From Desulfobacteraceae bacterium (GTDB lineage: Bacteria > Desulfobacterota > Desulfobacteria > Desulfobacterales > SG8-13): DNA of 19,782 bases. The position numbers and the translations under genes are program-made. Location: assembly GCA_029287875.1 (NCBI GenBank), contig JARFQH010000062.1, positions 1 to 19,782 of the forward strand, in the 5' to 3' direction. Under the pieces are notes generated by a model. The model had not been told where the DNA came from. It did not search any database and worked only from the letters and a program-made list of their open reading frames with translations. Positions 1 through 7,616 of the stretch are shown here, piece after piece; position 1 is the stretch's first letter; each line of letters begins with the position of its first letter.

Positions 1-1062
1 ATTACGGGACAGGACGGGGCTTATCTGGCTGAATTCCTGCTCAAGAAAGGGTACCGGGTCCACGGCATCAAGCGCCGGGCCTCCTCCTTCAACACTGCCC
101 GAATCGACCACCTGTATCAGGATCCTCATGAAAAAAATCGACGCTTTGCCCTTCACTACGGGGATCTGACCGATGCGACCAACCTGATCCGCATCATCCA
201 GGAAGTTCAGCCGGATGAAATCTACAACCTGGCGGCTCAGAGCCACGTGATGGTGTCTTTCGAAACCCCGGAGTACACCGCCAACGTGGACGGCCTGGGG
301 ACGCTGCGCCTGCTCGAAGCCATCCGGATTTTGAACCTGACCGCAAAGTGCCGCTTTTATCAAGCGTCGACCTCGGAGATCTTCGGCAAAGTACAGGAGA
401 CGCCCCAAAAAGAAACCACGCCCTTTTATCCGCGCTCGCCCTACGGTGCCGCCAAACTTTACGCTTACTGGATTACGGTCAATTACCGGGAAGCCTACGG
501 CCTCTATGCCTGCAACGGTATTCTCTTCAACCACGAATCCCCGATTCGCGGTGAAACCTTCGTCACCCGCAAGATCACCCGCGGACTGGCGCGGATCAAG
601 ATGGGCTTGCAGGACTGCCTGTACATCGGCAACCTCGATGCGCTGCGCGACTGGGGGCACGCCCGGGATTATGTCGAGATGCAGTGGCTGATGCTGCAGC
701 AGGAAGTGCCGGAAGACTACGTCATTGCCACCGGGGAACAACATTCGGTCCGCGAGTTCATCGAGGTTGCGGCCGCCGAACTCGGCTACGATCTGCGTTG
801 GAAAGGAAACGGGGTCGACGAAAAGGGCTTCGATGATCAAACCGGAAAGATCATCGTGGCGGTCGACCGTCGCTATTTCAGGCCTACGGAAGTGGACACC
901 CTGCTGGGAGATGCCTCCAAGGCCCACCAGAAGCTGGGCTGGCGGTCGCGAACCAGCTTCGGGCAGCTGGTTTCAGAAATGGTGGCCGAAGATCTGAGAG
1001 AAGCCGAACGGGATTCCCTCTGTCAGCAGGAAGGATTCCGAACCTTCAATCATTTCGAATGA
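1..1062 (+). CDS. gmd: GDP-mannose 4,6-dehydratase, 5' end outside window
   Basis: Converts GDP-D-mannose to GDP-4-keto-6-deoxy-D-mannose, the first step to GDP-L-fucose and related deoxysugars, in the cytoplasm. The frame is open from base 1 and 353 residues are visible. The first visible residues, ITGQDGAYLAEFLLKKGY, are the end of the NAD(P)-binding Rossmann glycine motif, so by comparison with E. coli Gmd only about nine residues are missing. Short-chain dehydrogenase catalytic residues are present: Thr124 and Glu126 in STSE, and Tyr148 and Lys152 in YGAAK (visible numbering). HGIKRRASSFNTARIDHLY, SHVMVSFETPEYTANVDG and NHESPIRGETFVTRKIT are strong family signatures. The stop is 16 nt before the preferred fcl start, so the two are almost certainly cotranscribed. 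Very confident; the true start cannot be seen. Confidence 0.97.
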   Translation: MTGQDGAYLAEFLLKKGYRVHGIKRRASSFNTARIDHLYQDPHEKNRRFALHYGDLTDATNLIRIIQEVQPDEIYNLAAQSHVMVSFETPEYTANVDGLGTLRLLEAIRILNLTAKCRFYQASTSEIFGKVQETPQKETTPFYPRSPYGAAKLYAYWITVNYREAYGLYACNGILFNHESPIRGETFVTRKITRGLARIKMGLQDCLYIGNLDALRDWGHARDYVEMQWLMLQQEVPEDYVIATGEQHSVREFIEVAAAELGYDLRWKGNGVDEKGFDDQTGKIIVAVDRRYFRPTEVDTLLGDASKAHQKLGWRSRTSFGQLVSEMVAEDLREAERDSLCQQEGFRTFNHFE

Positions 1063-1078
1063 CGGGGAGATGCTGTCC

Positions 1079-2263
1079 ATGCCTGACACTGCCAACAACG
1101 CGCCGCCGCCGGAGGTGTTGTCGAAAGAATGTCGGATATTCATCGCCGGTCACCGGGGGATGGTCGGCTCGGCCATTCATCGCAGTTTGACAGATGCCGG
1201 ATACAAGCACTTGATCGTTCGCACCCACGCGGAGCTGGATTTGCTGGACCAGCGTGCCGTGCACAAATTCTTCGCCGACATCCCGATCGATTACGTGATC
1301 CTGGCCGCAGCCAAGGTCGGCGGCATCCACGCCAACAACAGCTACCCGGCCGATTTCATATATCAGAACCTGATGATCGAAGCCAATGTGATCGAGGCGG
1401 CTTTCAGAAACGGCGTCGACCGCCTTTTGTTCCTGGGCAGCTCTTGCATCTACCCGAAACACGCACCGCAGCCGATGCGGGAAGAGGATCTTCTCTCCGG
1501 TCATCTGGAATCCACCAACGCGCCTTATGCCATTGCCAAGATCGCCGGCATCAAGCTCTGCGAGAGCTACAACCGGCAGCACGGCACACATTACCGGGCC
1601 GCCATGCCGACCAACCTATATGGGCCGAACGACAGCTTCGATCTGGAAAACTCACATGTTCTGCCGGCGCTGATCCGCAAGTACCATCTCGCCAAGCTGG
1701 CTGCCGGCAGCGACCGGAAGGAGAGCATCGAACGGGACACGCTTGTTTTTGGCCCCTTGCCGGATGACATCCGCGAAGCATTGCAAGACCCGAAAGAGAG
1801 CCTCGGCAATAACGCCGCCGCGACGGGCCCGGTTGTCCGTTTGTGGGGCAGCGGCTCCCCGCAAAGGGAATTTCTGCACGTCGACGATCTGGCCTCGGCC
1901 TGCATCACGATCATGGGCCTGTCCGACGAAGGCTATCGACGGCTTTGCCGAAATGAGCCCCGACCGCCGGAAAGGAGCGCCGACGGTGCAACGGAACCCG
2001 ATCTTTCGGCCTCGGCCGGCGTGTCGCACATCAACATCGGCGTCGGAACAGATCTGACCATTCGAGAACTGGCCGAGATTGTCAGCAGCGTCGTCGGTTA
2101 CGAAGGTGAGACAGTTTGGGATGCCTCGAAGCCGGACGGCACACCCCGTAAGCTTCTCGACGTGTCGCGGCTCAAGCGCACCGGCTGGACGCCCCTTATT
2201 TCGCTTGCTGAAGGCATCCATGCCACCTACCGCTGGTACCTCGAAAAAAGCGCCGCCGGATAA
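1079..2263 (+). CDS. fcl: GDP-L-fucose synthase (epimerase/reductase)
   Basis: Catalyses the NADPH-dependent 3,5-epimerisation and 4-reduction of the Gmd product to GDP-L-fucose, probably for surface polysaccharide. Numbered from the ATG at 1079, the glycine motif is G24-x2-G27-x2-G30. Ser121, Cys123, Tyr150, Lys154 and His193 match E. coli residues S107, C109, Y136, K140 and H179 with a constant offset of 14. An in-frame ATG at 1070 is possible, but the GGGGAG at 1064-1069 touches it and sits 9 nt before 1079, so 1079 is preferred. At 394 residues it is longer than the usual 310-330. The excess is an N-terminal tail and two low-conservation insertions: about residues 208-250, before the RLWGSGSPQREFLHVDD motif, and about 20 residues after the ITIMGL helix. 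Both are probably surface loops. Identity is firm. Confidence 0.95.
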   Translation: MPDTANNAPPPEVLSKECRIFIAGHRGMVGSAIHRSLTDAGYKHLIVRTHAELDLLDQRAVHKFFADIPIDYVILAAAKVGGIHANNSYPADFIYQNLMIEANVIEAAFRNGVDRLLFLGSSCIYPKHAPQPMREEDLLSGHLESTNAPYAIAKIAGIKLCESYNRQHGTHYRAAMPTNLYGPNDSFDLENSHVLPALIRKYHLAKLAAGSDRKESIERDTLVFGPLPDDIREALQDPKESLGNNAAATGPVVRLWGSGSPQREFLHVDDLASACITIMGLSDEGYRRLCRNEPRPPERSADGATEPDLSASAGVSHINIGVGTDLTIRELAEIVSSVVGYEGETVWDASKPDGTPRKLLDVSRLKRTGWTPLISLAEGIHATYRWYLEKSAAG

Positions 2264-2282
2264 TAGGCCGCAGCGAGATAGT

Positions 2283-2311
2283 TTGACGAGTCTGCCGATC
2301 GTTTGTATAGT
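2283..2311 (+). promoter_or_regulatory. Putative sigma-70 promoter for the lipoprotein gene
   Basis: TTGACG (2283-2288), an exact 17-nt spacer and TATAGT (2306-2311) each match the sigma-70 consensus at five of six positions. Transcription would start near 2318, about 30 nt before the lipoprotein ATG. It separates the lipoprotein gene, and perhaps coaBC onward, from the gmd-fcl pair. It is the best promoter-like sequence I found in the window. Confidence 0.7.
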
Positions 2312-2348
2312 CGAAAAAACCACACATCATCAGCACGGAGATTGGATC

Positions 2349-2831
2349 ATGTCAGGCACGCGACCGGTTACCCGCTGCGCGCGAACCCTTTTCATCATTG
2401 TGATATTGCTCCTCACTGCGGGCGGCTGTTCTTCGCTTTCGCAGGGTCAGAAAAGCACGGACAATCCGTCGAGCGCCACCGGTCAGGAGGCCGCCACCGT
2501 TTACTACGATTTCGACGATGTGATCGTGCCAAAAGAAATGAAGGTGATCAAAAAGGAAACCTTTGTTTACGGGACCATCGGTCTGAAGGCCGGCGTCCTG
2601 GCGCTGAAGGGCCGGGTCGATTTGACGTCGCTGGTCGAGTTTTTTGAAATCAATATGAAAAAAGACAACTGGCAGATGGTCAGTCAGATAAAAACGCCTC
2701 ACGTTCTGATGCTCTTTCACAAGGAAAATCGCTGGTGTGTGATAGCGCTTAACGAAGAATCTTATAACACCTACACCAGAATCTGGTTGGCGCCGACACT
2801 ATCCGAAACGGGTTCGGGGCTCCTCAAGTAA
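2349..2831 (+). CDS. Putative small lipoprotein of unknown function
   Basis: A 160-residue protein with a signal peptide: Arg/Thr-rich N-terminus, hydrophobic stretch 14-24, then AGGC, so Cys27 is the probable lipidated residue. It should be anchored in the inner or outer membrane. A low-complexity Ser/Gln/Thr linker (about 28-47) leads to a compact alpha/beta domain with YYDFDDVIVPKEM, FVYGTIGLKAGVLALKGR, FFEINMKKDNW and VLMLFHKENRWCVI. I recall similar small lipoproteins in other deltaproteobacteria but cannot name the family. The ATG at 2349 is chosen because GGAG at 2337-2340 precedes it by 8 nt and it starts the signal peptide; the same frame is open further upstream but lacks these signs. 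It has its own promoter-like sequence. Function unknown. Confidence 0.85.
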   Translation: MSGTRPVTRCARTLFIIVILLLTAGGCSSLSQGQKSTDNPSSATGQEAATVYYDFDDVIVPKEMKVIKKETFVYGTIGLKAGVLALKGRVDLTSLVEFFEINMKKDNWQMVSQIKTPHVLMLFHKENRWCVIALNEESYNTYTRIWLAPTLSETGSGLLK

Positions 2832-3063
2832 GGTTTTTCGGCTAAGAGCTTTTATGAAAGTTAACGGTACTATGCCCAATAGAAAGGTAATCTTTAGCGA
2901 TGCTATCCCGGATGTTGGGGTATTCAGGAAGCTCAAATGCCAAGCACCAAATTTCAATGAAATCCCGATTTTTTCGTGAACCCCAACCCGGACAAGCCGG
3001 CCGTGCAGGGATGAGCAATGTGCCGTCGATGAGTTGGCAACCACCGGTCGAGAAACCGCTTTC
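2832..3063 (+). other. Spacer with an interrupted inverted repeat
   Basis: No credible gene is seen here. GTTGGGGT (2914-2921) is complementary to ACCCCAAC (2980-2987), with flanking TC/GA also able to pair past a 2-nt bulge. The intervening part is A-rich (AAATTTCAATGAAAT around 2960). It looks like a decayed repeat rather than a terminator, since no T-run follows the right arm. It is not known whether it occurs elsewhere in the genome. Confidence 0.4.
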
Positions 3064-3069
3064 GGAAGG
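3064..3069 (+). promoter_or_regulatory. Ribosome-binding site fixing a GTG start for coaBC
   Basis: GGAAGG lies 9 nt before the GTG at 3079. A TTG at 3034 is in frame but has no Shine-Dalgarno and would add 15 residues that the family normally lacks. This supports the GTG start. Confidence 0.6.
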
Positions 3070-3078
3070 TCGATTGAA

Positions 3079-4302
3079 GTGACCCACGGACTGAAAGACA
3101 AAAATATCATTCTGGGCGTCAGCGGCGGCATCGCCGCATACAAGAGCGTCGAACTGCTGCGCCTCATGACCCGCCAGGAGGCCGCCGTCAGGGTGGTGAT
3201 GACCCGCAACGCGCAGCACTTCGTCGGCTGGATGACGTTTCAGGCCCTCTCGGGTCGTCCGGTCTGCACCAGCCTCTTCGAGAAGGCGGACGAGACGTCT
3301 TTTCGGCACATCGATTGGGCGACCGATGCCGATGCCGTGGTGATTGCACCGGCTTCGGCCGACCTGATCGGTAAGCTGGCCAATGGCATTGCCGACGACG
3401 CCCTCACCACCATGATGATGGTGGTGACCGCGCCGGTAGTTCTTTGCCCGTCCATGAACACCAACATGTACCGCAGTCGCGCGGTTCAGCGGAACCTCGA
3501 TGTCCTGCGAAGCGACGGCTACAGCGTTGTGGTGCCGGGAGCAGGGGATCTGGCCTGCGGCACGGTCGGCCCGGGCCGTTTGCCGGAACCGCCGCAGATC
3601 CTTGACCGACTGATCGGCCGCCTGACACCCAAGGATCTTAAAAACCAACGGGTGCTGGTGACCGCCGGTCCGACGCGCGAACCGATCGATCCGGTGCGCT
3701 ACATCAGCAATCCTTCGACCGGTAAAATGGGATTTGCCGTGGCCCGGGCCGCCGAACACCGCGGTGCCGGCGTAACGCTGGTCACCGGTCCGACCGTGCT
3801 GGCCGATCCCTTCGATGTCGATGTCATCCGGATTCAAACCGCCGAGGAGATGGCCCGGGCCGTGCTGAACCGTTTCGAGAACTGCGACATCGTCATCAAG
3901 ACGGCTGCGGTTTCCGACTACCGCCCCAAGTCCACGGCCGCGCATAAAATAAAGAAAGACCGCGCGGCCCTGACGCTCGAACTCGAGCCGACAGTGGACA
4001 TTCTACAAGAGCTGAGCCGGCGCAAAACACACCAGGTCCTGGTTGGTTTTGCCGCCGAAACCGAGGACCTGCAGAAAAACGCGGCACAGAAACTGGCCGC
4101 AAAGAACCTGGACATCATCGCCGGCAATCTGATCGGTTTCCCCGAGTCCGGCTTCGAATCCGACACCAACCAAGTCACACTTTTTTTTCAAGATGGGACG
4201 CGCGAGAACATACCGGTCATGGACAAACTCGCCATCGCCCATATTATATTAGATAGGGTCCTCGAACGGGTGCGGCTCCGTGGAGTTGATCACAGGAACT
4301 GA
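3079..4302 (+). CDS. coaBC: Bifunctional phosphopantothenoylcysteine decarboxylase / phosphopantothenate-cysteine ligase
   Basis: Carries out two consecutive steps of coenzyme A synthesis: joining 4'-phosphopantothenate to cysteine (CoaB, CTP-dependent) and decarboxylating the product to 4'-phosphopantetheine (CoaC, FMN-dependent). From the GTG at 3079 the protein is 407 residues, the usual length. The CoaC half shows the FMN loop GVSGGIAAYKS (13-23), catalytic His77 in FRHIDW, Asn127 in PSMNTNMY and Cys160 in GDLACGTVGPGR. The CoaB half shows VTAGPTREPIDPVRYISNP with Asn211, AAVSDYRP (276-283) and Lys290 in HKIKK. These match E. coli H75, N125, C158, N210 and K289 with an offset of one or two. 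The following 154 nt before the glycosylase gene hold no clear signal. Confidence 0.97.
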   Translation: MTHGLKDKNIILGVSGGIAAYKSVELLRLMTRQEAAVRVVMTRNAQHFVGWMTFQALSGRPVCTSLFEKADETSFRHIDWATDADAVVIAPASADLIGKLANGIADDALTTMMMVVTAPVVLCPSMNTNMYRSRAVQRNLDVLRSDGYSVVVPGAGDLACGTVGPGRLPEPPQILDRLIGRLTPKDLKNQRVLVTAGPTREPIDPVRYISNPSTGKMGFAVARAAEHRGAGVTLVTGPTVLADPFDVDVIRIQTAEEMARAVLNRFENCDIVIKTAAVSDYRPKSTAAHKIKKDRAALTLELEPTVDILQELSRRKTHQVLVGFAAETEDLQKNAAQKLAAKNLDIIAGNLIGFPESGFESDTNQVTLFFQDGTRENIPVMDKLAIAHIILDRVLERVRLRGVDHRN

Positions 4303-4456
4303 CCTCGGTAGATCCTCGCCGATCGAAGCGGCCGGCACGCAAATGTGACCTGAAGGCAGGCAGCGGGCCTGGTTGGCAGGTTGTATCGCCCTTTTGATGC
4401 GGACAACCGGCATGCGTTCCGGACCTGACCCTCGATGTGATCGATTTAGGGATGCC

Positions 4457-5194
4457 ATGAACAGACGGCAGGCGGTCTTGGCCGCCATAGACGATATCGA
4501 ACGATCCTTGTTGCAGCTGGGCCGCATCGGATGGAGAGGTTTCGACTGCTCTGAAGGAGGGCTTGCGATTATCGACTCCTGGATGTTGGTTCCTCGCGGT
4601 TCTATTAACGGGACATTCGAAACCCTCGAGGTTATTCGTGGTGATCTCGGGGACTGTCGCCGCTGCAAACTGGCGAGCGGCCGCAAGAATATCGTATTCG
4701 GCGCCGGAAGCAGCCGCGCACGACTGGTATTCGTGGGTGAGGGGCCGGGTTACGATGAGGACTTGCAGGGTCAACCCTTTGTGGGCGCTGCCGGCCAACT
4801 GCTGACAAAAATCATTCAGGCGATCGGTCTCAGCCGGGAGTCGGTCTATATCTGCAACATCATCAAATGCCGGCCTCCTGGAAACCGCAATCCGCAACCG
4901 GACGAGATCGACGCCTGCAGCCCGTTTCTGAAGCGCCAGCTGAAGGCTATTGCACCGGATTTCATCTGTGCCCTGGGGTCTTTCGCCGCACAGACCCTCC
5001 TGCAGACCACGGCCCCGATTTCGCGGCTCCGGGGACGGCTTTACGATTGCATGGGAGCCAAATTGCTGCCCACTTATCATCCGGCCTATCTTCTTCGCAA
5101 CCCCGAGCAGAAGCGGGCGGTATGGGAAGACATGAAGCTGCTGATGAAGGCCATGGAGCTGCCGCTGCCCGAGCCGCAGGGGGATAAATCCTGA
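4457..5194 (+). CDS. Type-4 (iron-sulfur) uracil-DNA glycosylase
   Basis: Excises uracil arising from cytosine deamination or dUTP misincorporation, starting base-excision repair. The 245-residue protein has the four cluster ligands of family-4 enzymes: Cys67-x2-Cys70 and Cys138-x15-Cys154, which bind [4Fe-4S]. The uracil-binding/catalytic motif is GEGPGYDEDLQGQPFVG (94-110), the C-terminal motif is PTYHPAYLLRNP, and KCRPPGNRNPQPDE is also typical. About 60 N-terminal residues precede the core and look like a poorly conserved helix plus linker. The ATG at 4457 follows TTAGGG (4446-4451) by 5 nt; a start further upstream in the same frame would add a composition-poor leader. Stops 32 nt before the nfeD start. 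Confidence 0.93.
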   Translation: MNRRQAVLAAIDDIERSLLQLGRIGWRGFDCSEGGLAIIDSWMLVPRGSINGTFETLEVIRGDLGDCRRCKLASGRKNIVFGAGSSRARLVFVGEGPGYDEDLQGQPFVGAAGQLLTKIIQAIGLSRESVYICNIIKCRPPGNRNPQPDEIDACSPFLKRQLKAIAPDFICALGSFAAQTLLQTTAPISRLRGRLYDCMGAKLLPTYHPAYLLRNPEQKRAVWEDMKLLMKAMELPLPEPQGDKS

Positions 5195-5226
5195 TCTTGC
5201 CTGGGCGGTGCCAACACGGAAGATCT

Positions 5227-6576
5227 ATGAAGCGCAAGGTTGACACAATACGCAGAAAACCGAGGATCCCCTCCGGATCGGAGCGGCCTATTTTGAAATC
5301 CGCGGTATTTTTTATCGGCCTTCTGATGTTTTTACTGCCGGTTTCAGCGGCAATCGAGCCCGCCGCCGCTTCCGGCGATATCTATATTATCAAAATCAAC
5401 GCCGGTATCGGACCCGGTGTTGCGGATTTCATCACGAGCAGCATCACCACAGCCAACGAACAGGATGGCGCCATCCTGATCATCGAACTGGACACGCCCG
5501 GCGGGCTGGCCGAGTCGATGCGCACCATCGTCAAAGCCATACTGGCCAGCAAAATACCGATTGCCGTGTATGTATCGCCCAGCGGCGCCCGGGCCGCTTC
5601 GGCGGGCGTGATGATCACCATGGCCGCCGACATCGCCGCGATGGCGCCGGGCACGAACATCGGTGCTGCCCACCCGGTGGGCGGCGGTGGTCAGGAAATC
5701 AACAAGACCATGTCGGAAAAGGTGGTCAACGACATGGTGGCCCAGGCCCGCAGCGTCGCCCAAGAACGGGGACGCAATGCCGCTTGGGTCGAAAAGGCGA
5801 TTCGGGAAAGCGTTTCCGCCACCGAAACTGAGGCTTTGAAGAAAAATGTGATCGATCTGATCGCCAAGGACACGGACGAACTGATCCGAAAGATTGATGG
5901 ACGTGACATCAAAGATAAGGGACGCCTCAAACTAACCGAAGCCAAAAAGGTGGTTCTATCCGAAACCCTGCGCGACAAAATTCTCAGAACAATCAGCGAC
6001 CCGAATATCGCCTACATTCTCTTGATGATCGGGCTTGCGGGGCTCTACTTCGAGCTCAGCCATCCGGGAGCTATTTTTCCAGGGGTGATCGGCGGCATCT
6101 GCATCGTCCTGGCCTTCTTCGCGCTCCAGGCCTTGCCGATCAACACCGCCGGCATTCTTCTGATCCTCCTGGCCATCGTTTTTTTCGTTCTTGAAATGAA
6201 GATTACCAGTTACGGGCTCTTGAGTATCGCCGGCATTGTGACCCTGGTGCTTGGCTCGTTGATGCTGTTCAAGTCGAGCAGTCCGGAAATGCGGCTTTCC
6301 TTGGCCGTGCTGGTCACCACGATCGTCTTGGTATCCGGTTTTTTTATACTCGTCGCCACTCTCGTCTTCCGGGCCCAGGTGTCGAAACCCAGAACCGGTT
6401 CGAGCGGCATGATCGGTGAAATCGGGGTGGTTCGCCAGGCCCTCACCCCGGAAGGCAAGGTTTTCGTGCACGGTGAACTGTGGAAGGCGACCGCCAAACT
6501 GCCGATTGTGGAGGGGATCCGGGTCAGGGTCATCGGCATCGAAAATCTAGTTCTGAAAGTCGAACCGTTGAGTTAA
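5227..6576 (+). CDS. nfeD: NfeD family membrane-bound serine protease (ClpP-class)
   Basis: Membrane protease of the NfeD/PH1510 type, thought to cleave hydrophobic segments such as those of its stomatin partner. In this 449-residue protein a basic N-terminus and signal/anchor segment (about 23-42) precede a ClpP-like domain (about 50-235). The probable nucleophile is Ser125 in GARAASAG. The probable catalytic Lys is Lys165 in EKVVND, placed like Lys138 of PH1510 (from memory of that family). IELDTPGG and MAPGTNIGAAHPV are further signatures. Four to five hydrophobic helices follow (about 260-385), then a C-terminal OB-fold NfeD domain starting near GMIGEIGVVRQAL. The ATG at 5227 is preferred because GGAAGA (5218-5223) lies just upstream; a TTG at 5197 has no such site. 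The slipin gene begins 15 nt downstream. Confidence 0.94.
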   Translation: MKRKVDTIRRKPRIPSGSERPILKSAVFFIGLLMFLLPVSAAIEPAAASGDIYIIKINAGIGPGVADFITSSITTANEQDGAILIIELDTPGGLAESMRTIVKAILASKIPIAVYVSPSGARAASAGVMITMAADIAAMAPGTNIGAAHPVGGGGQEINKTMSEKVVNDMVAQARSVAQERGRNAAWVEKAIRESVSATETEALKKNVIDLIAKDTDELIRKIDGRDIKDKGRLKLTEAKKVVLSETLRDKILRTISDPNIAYILLMIGLAGLYFELSHPGAIFPGVIGGICIVLAFFALQALPINTAGILLILLAIVFFVLEMKITSYGLLSIAGIVTLVLGSLMLFKSSSPEMRLSLAVLVTTIVLVSGFFILVATLVFRAQVSKPRTGSSGMIGEIGVVRQALTPEGKVFVHGELWKATAKLPIVEGIRVRVIGIENLVLKVEPLS

Positions 6577-6591
6577 ACAAGGAGCCTCACC

Positions 6592-7401
6592 ATGTTTTAT
6601 CCACTTATCGTCATCGTCATCCTGGTTGTTTTTTTCCTTTCCGCCGCCCTGCGCATTCTAAACGAGTACGAACGCGGGGTTATCTTTCGACTGGGGCGCG
6701 TCATCGGCCCCAAAGGTCCGGGCCTCATCATCCTGATCCCCATCATCGATAAGATGACCAGGGTCAGCCTCCGGTTGATCGTGCTCGATGTCGATCCGCA
6801 GGATGTGATCACCCGCGACAACGTCTCCGTCAAAGTCAACGCGGTCATCTATTTCCGGGTGATCGACCCGATCAAGGCCATCGTGCAGGTGGAAAATTAC
6901 AGCTACGCGATGTCGCAGTTGGCCCAGACCACTATCCGAAGCGTCTGCGGTCAGGCAGAACTGGACGACCTGCTGTCGGAAAGAGAAAAACTCAACGCCC
7001 AGCTGCAGGAAATCCTCGATACCCACACCGACCCCTGGGGGATCAAGGTGGCCACGGTTGAGTTGAAGCACATCGATCTGCCGCAGGAAATGCAGCGGGC
7101 CATGGCCCGCCAGGCCGAAGCAGAGCGGGAACGCCGCGCCAAGGTCATCAACGCCGAGGGTGAGTTTCAGGCAGCCGCCCGATTGGCCGATGCTTCCAAG
7201 ATTATCGAGAAACACCCGACCGCCCTGCAGCTCAGGTACCTGCAGACCGTCAACGAAATGTCGACTGAAACCAATACGACGACCATATTTCCGCTGCCGC
7301 TCGAACTGCTGACGCCCTTCATCGAACTCTACAAGAAGGCGCGCACCGTTGATGAGCCGCAACCCCAAAACACGGCCGGCGCGACGCCGTCGCAGGAGTA
7401 G
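6592..7401 (+). CDS. Slipin (stomatin/prohibitin-like SPFH membrane protein)
   Basis: A 269-residue SPFH-domain protein that oligomerises in membranes; in the paired NfeD-slipin arrangement it is the usual partner, and in archaea a substrate, of the NfeD protease. One hydrophobic segment (about 3-20) is followed by NEYERGVIFRLGRVIGPKGPG and the SPFH core with PQDVITRDNVSVKVNAVIYFRV. A charged, helix-forming stretch rich in Ala, Glu and Arg (about 163-200, beginning QEMQRAMARQAEAERERRAK) follows, then a Pro/Thr/Gln-rich tail. AAGGAG at 6579-6584 gives a 7-nt spacing to the ATG. It lies 15 nt behind nfeD and is surely in the same transcript. It belongs to the short slipin-type subgroup rather than the longer HflK/HflC proteins. 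Confidence 0.95.
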   Translation: MFYPLIVIVILVVFFLSAALRILNEYERGVIFRLGRVIGPKGPGLIILIPIIDKMTRVSLRLIVLDVDPQDVITRDNVSVKVNAVIYFRVIDPIKAIVQVENYSYAMSQLAQTTIRSVCGQAELDDLLSEREKLNAQLQEILDTHTDPWGIKVATVELKHIDLPQEMQRAMARQAEAERERRAKVINAEGEFQAAARLADASKIIEKHPTALQLRYLQTVNEMSTETNTTTIFPLPLELLTPFIELYKKARTVDEPQPQNTAGATPSQE

Positions 7402-7421
7402 CGGCAGTCCCTTATTCGCTA

Positions 7422-7451
7422 TTGACATGCCGAAATAAATTGGTTTATGTA
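7422..7451 (+). promoter_or_regulatory. Possible promoter of the Rho_N-like gene operon
   Basis: A perfect TTGACA (7422-7427) is followed after 18 nt by TATGTA (7446-7451), which keeps only the first three -10 consensus bases. The surrounding DNA is AT-rich compared with the genes. The -10 match is weak, so this is only moderately likely. If real, the transcript would carry a leader of about 160 nt before the ATG at 7617. Confidence 0.4.
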
Positions 7452-7551
7452 TCCCAATTTTAAGTAACAACAGTTGGACATCCGTGTTTTTTTGAGGACG
7501 GACCGTGTTGCAGTGGCCGTCTGAGCGACAAGACCGGACCGACACTATGTG

Positions 7552-7573
7552 GCGGAGGCTCTGCGGCTTCCGC
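7552..7573 (+). other. Hairpin in the long leader of the small basic protein gene
   Basis: GCGGAGGC (7552-7559) pairs with GCTTCCGC (7566-7573): eight pairs including one G-U, with loop TCTGCG. It lies about 100 nt after the putative promoter and 43 nt before the ATG. Only short T-runs follow (TTTGTGCTTTG), so it is not a strong intrinsic terminator. A weak attenuator or an RNA-stabilising stem is possible. Confidence 0.45.
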
Positions 7574-7616
7574 TTTGTGCTTTGTAGACAGGAGGAGAAA
7601 GGAGCGACAGCGGATC

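Noticed and set aside
2842..3945. Long open frame on the - strand (367 codons) antisense to coaBC
   Set aside because: It overlaps a certain coaBC, has His/Gly/Arg-rich composition typical of GC-rich shadow frames and shows no domain.
4244..5080. 278-codon - strand frame over the uracil-DNA glycosylase gene
   Set aside because: The + strand product has all cluster cysteines and motifs; the - strand frame has no recognisable motif and is a shadow.
6658..7545. 295-codon - strand frame over the slipin gene
   Set aside because: Antisense to an unmistakable SPFH protein; the composition is rich in Asp, Gly and His with no family signature.
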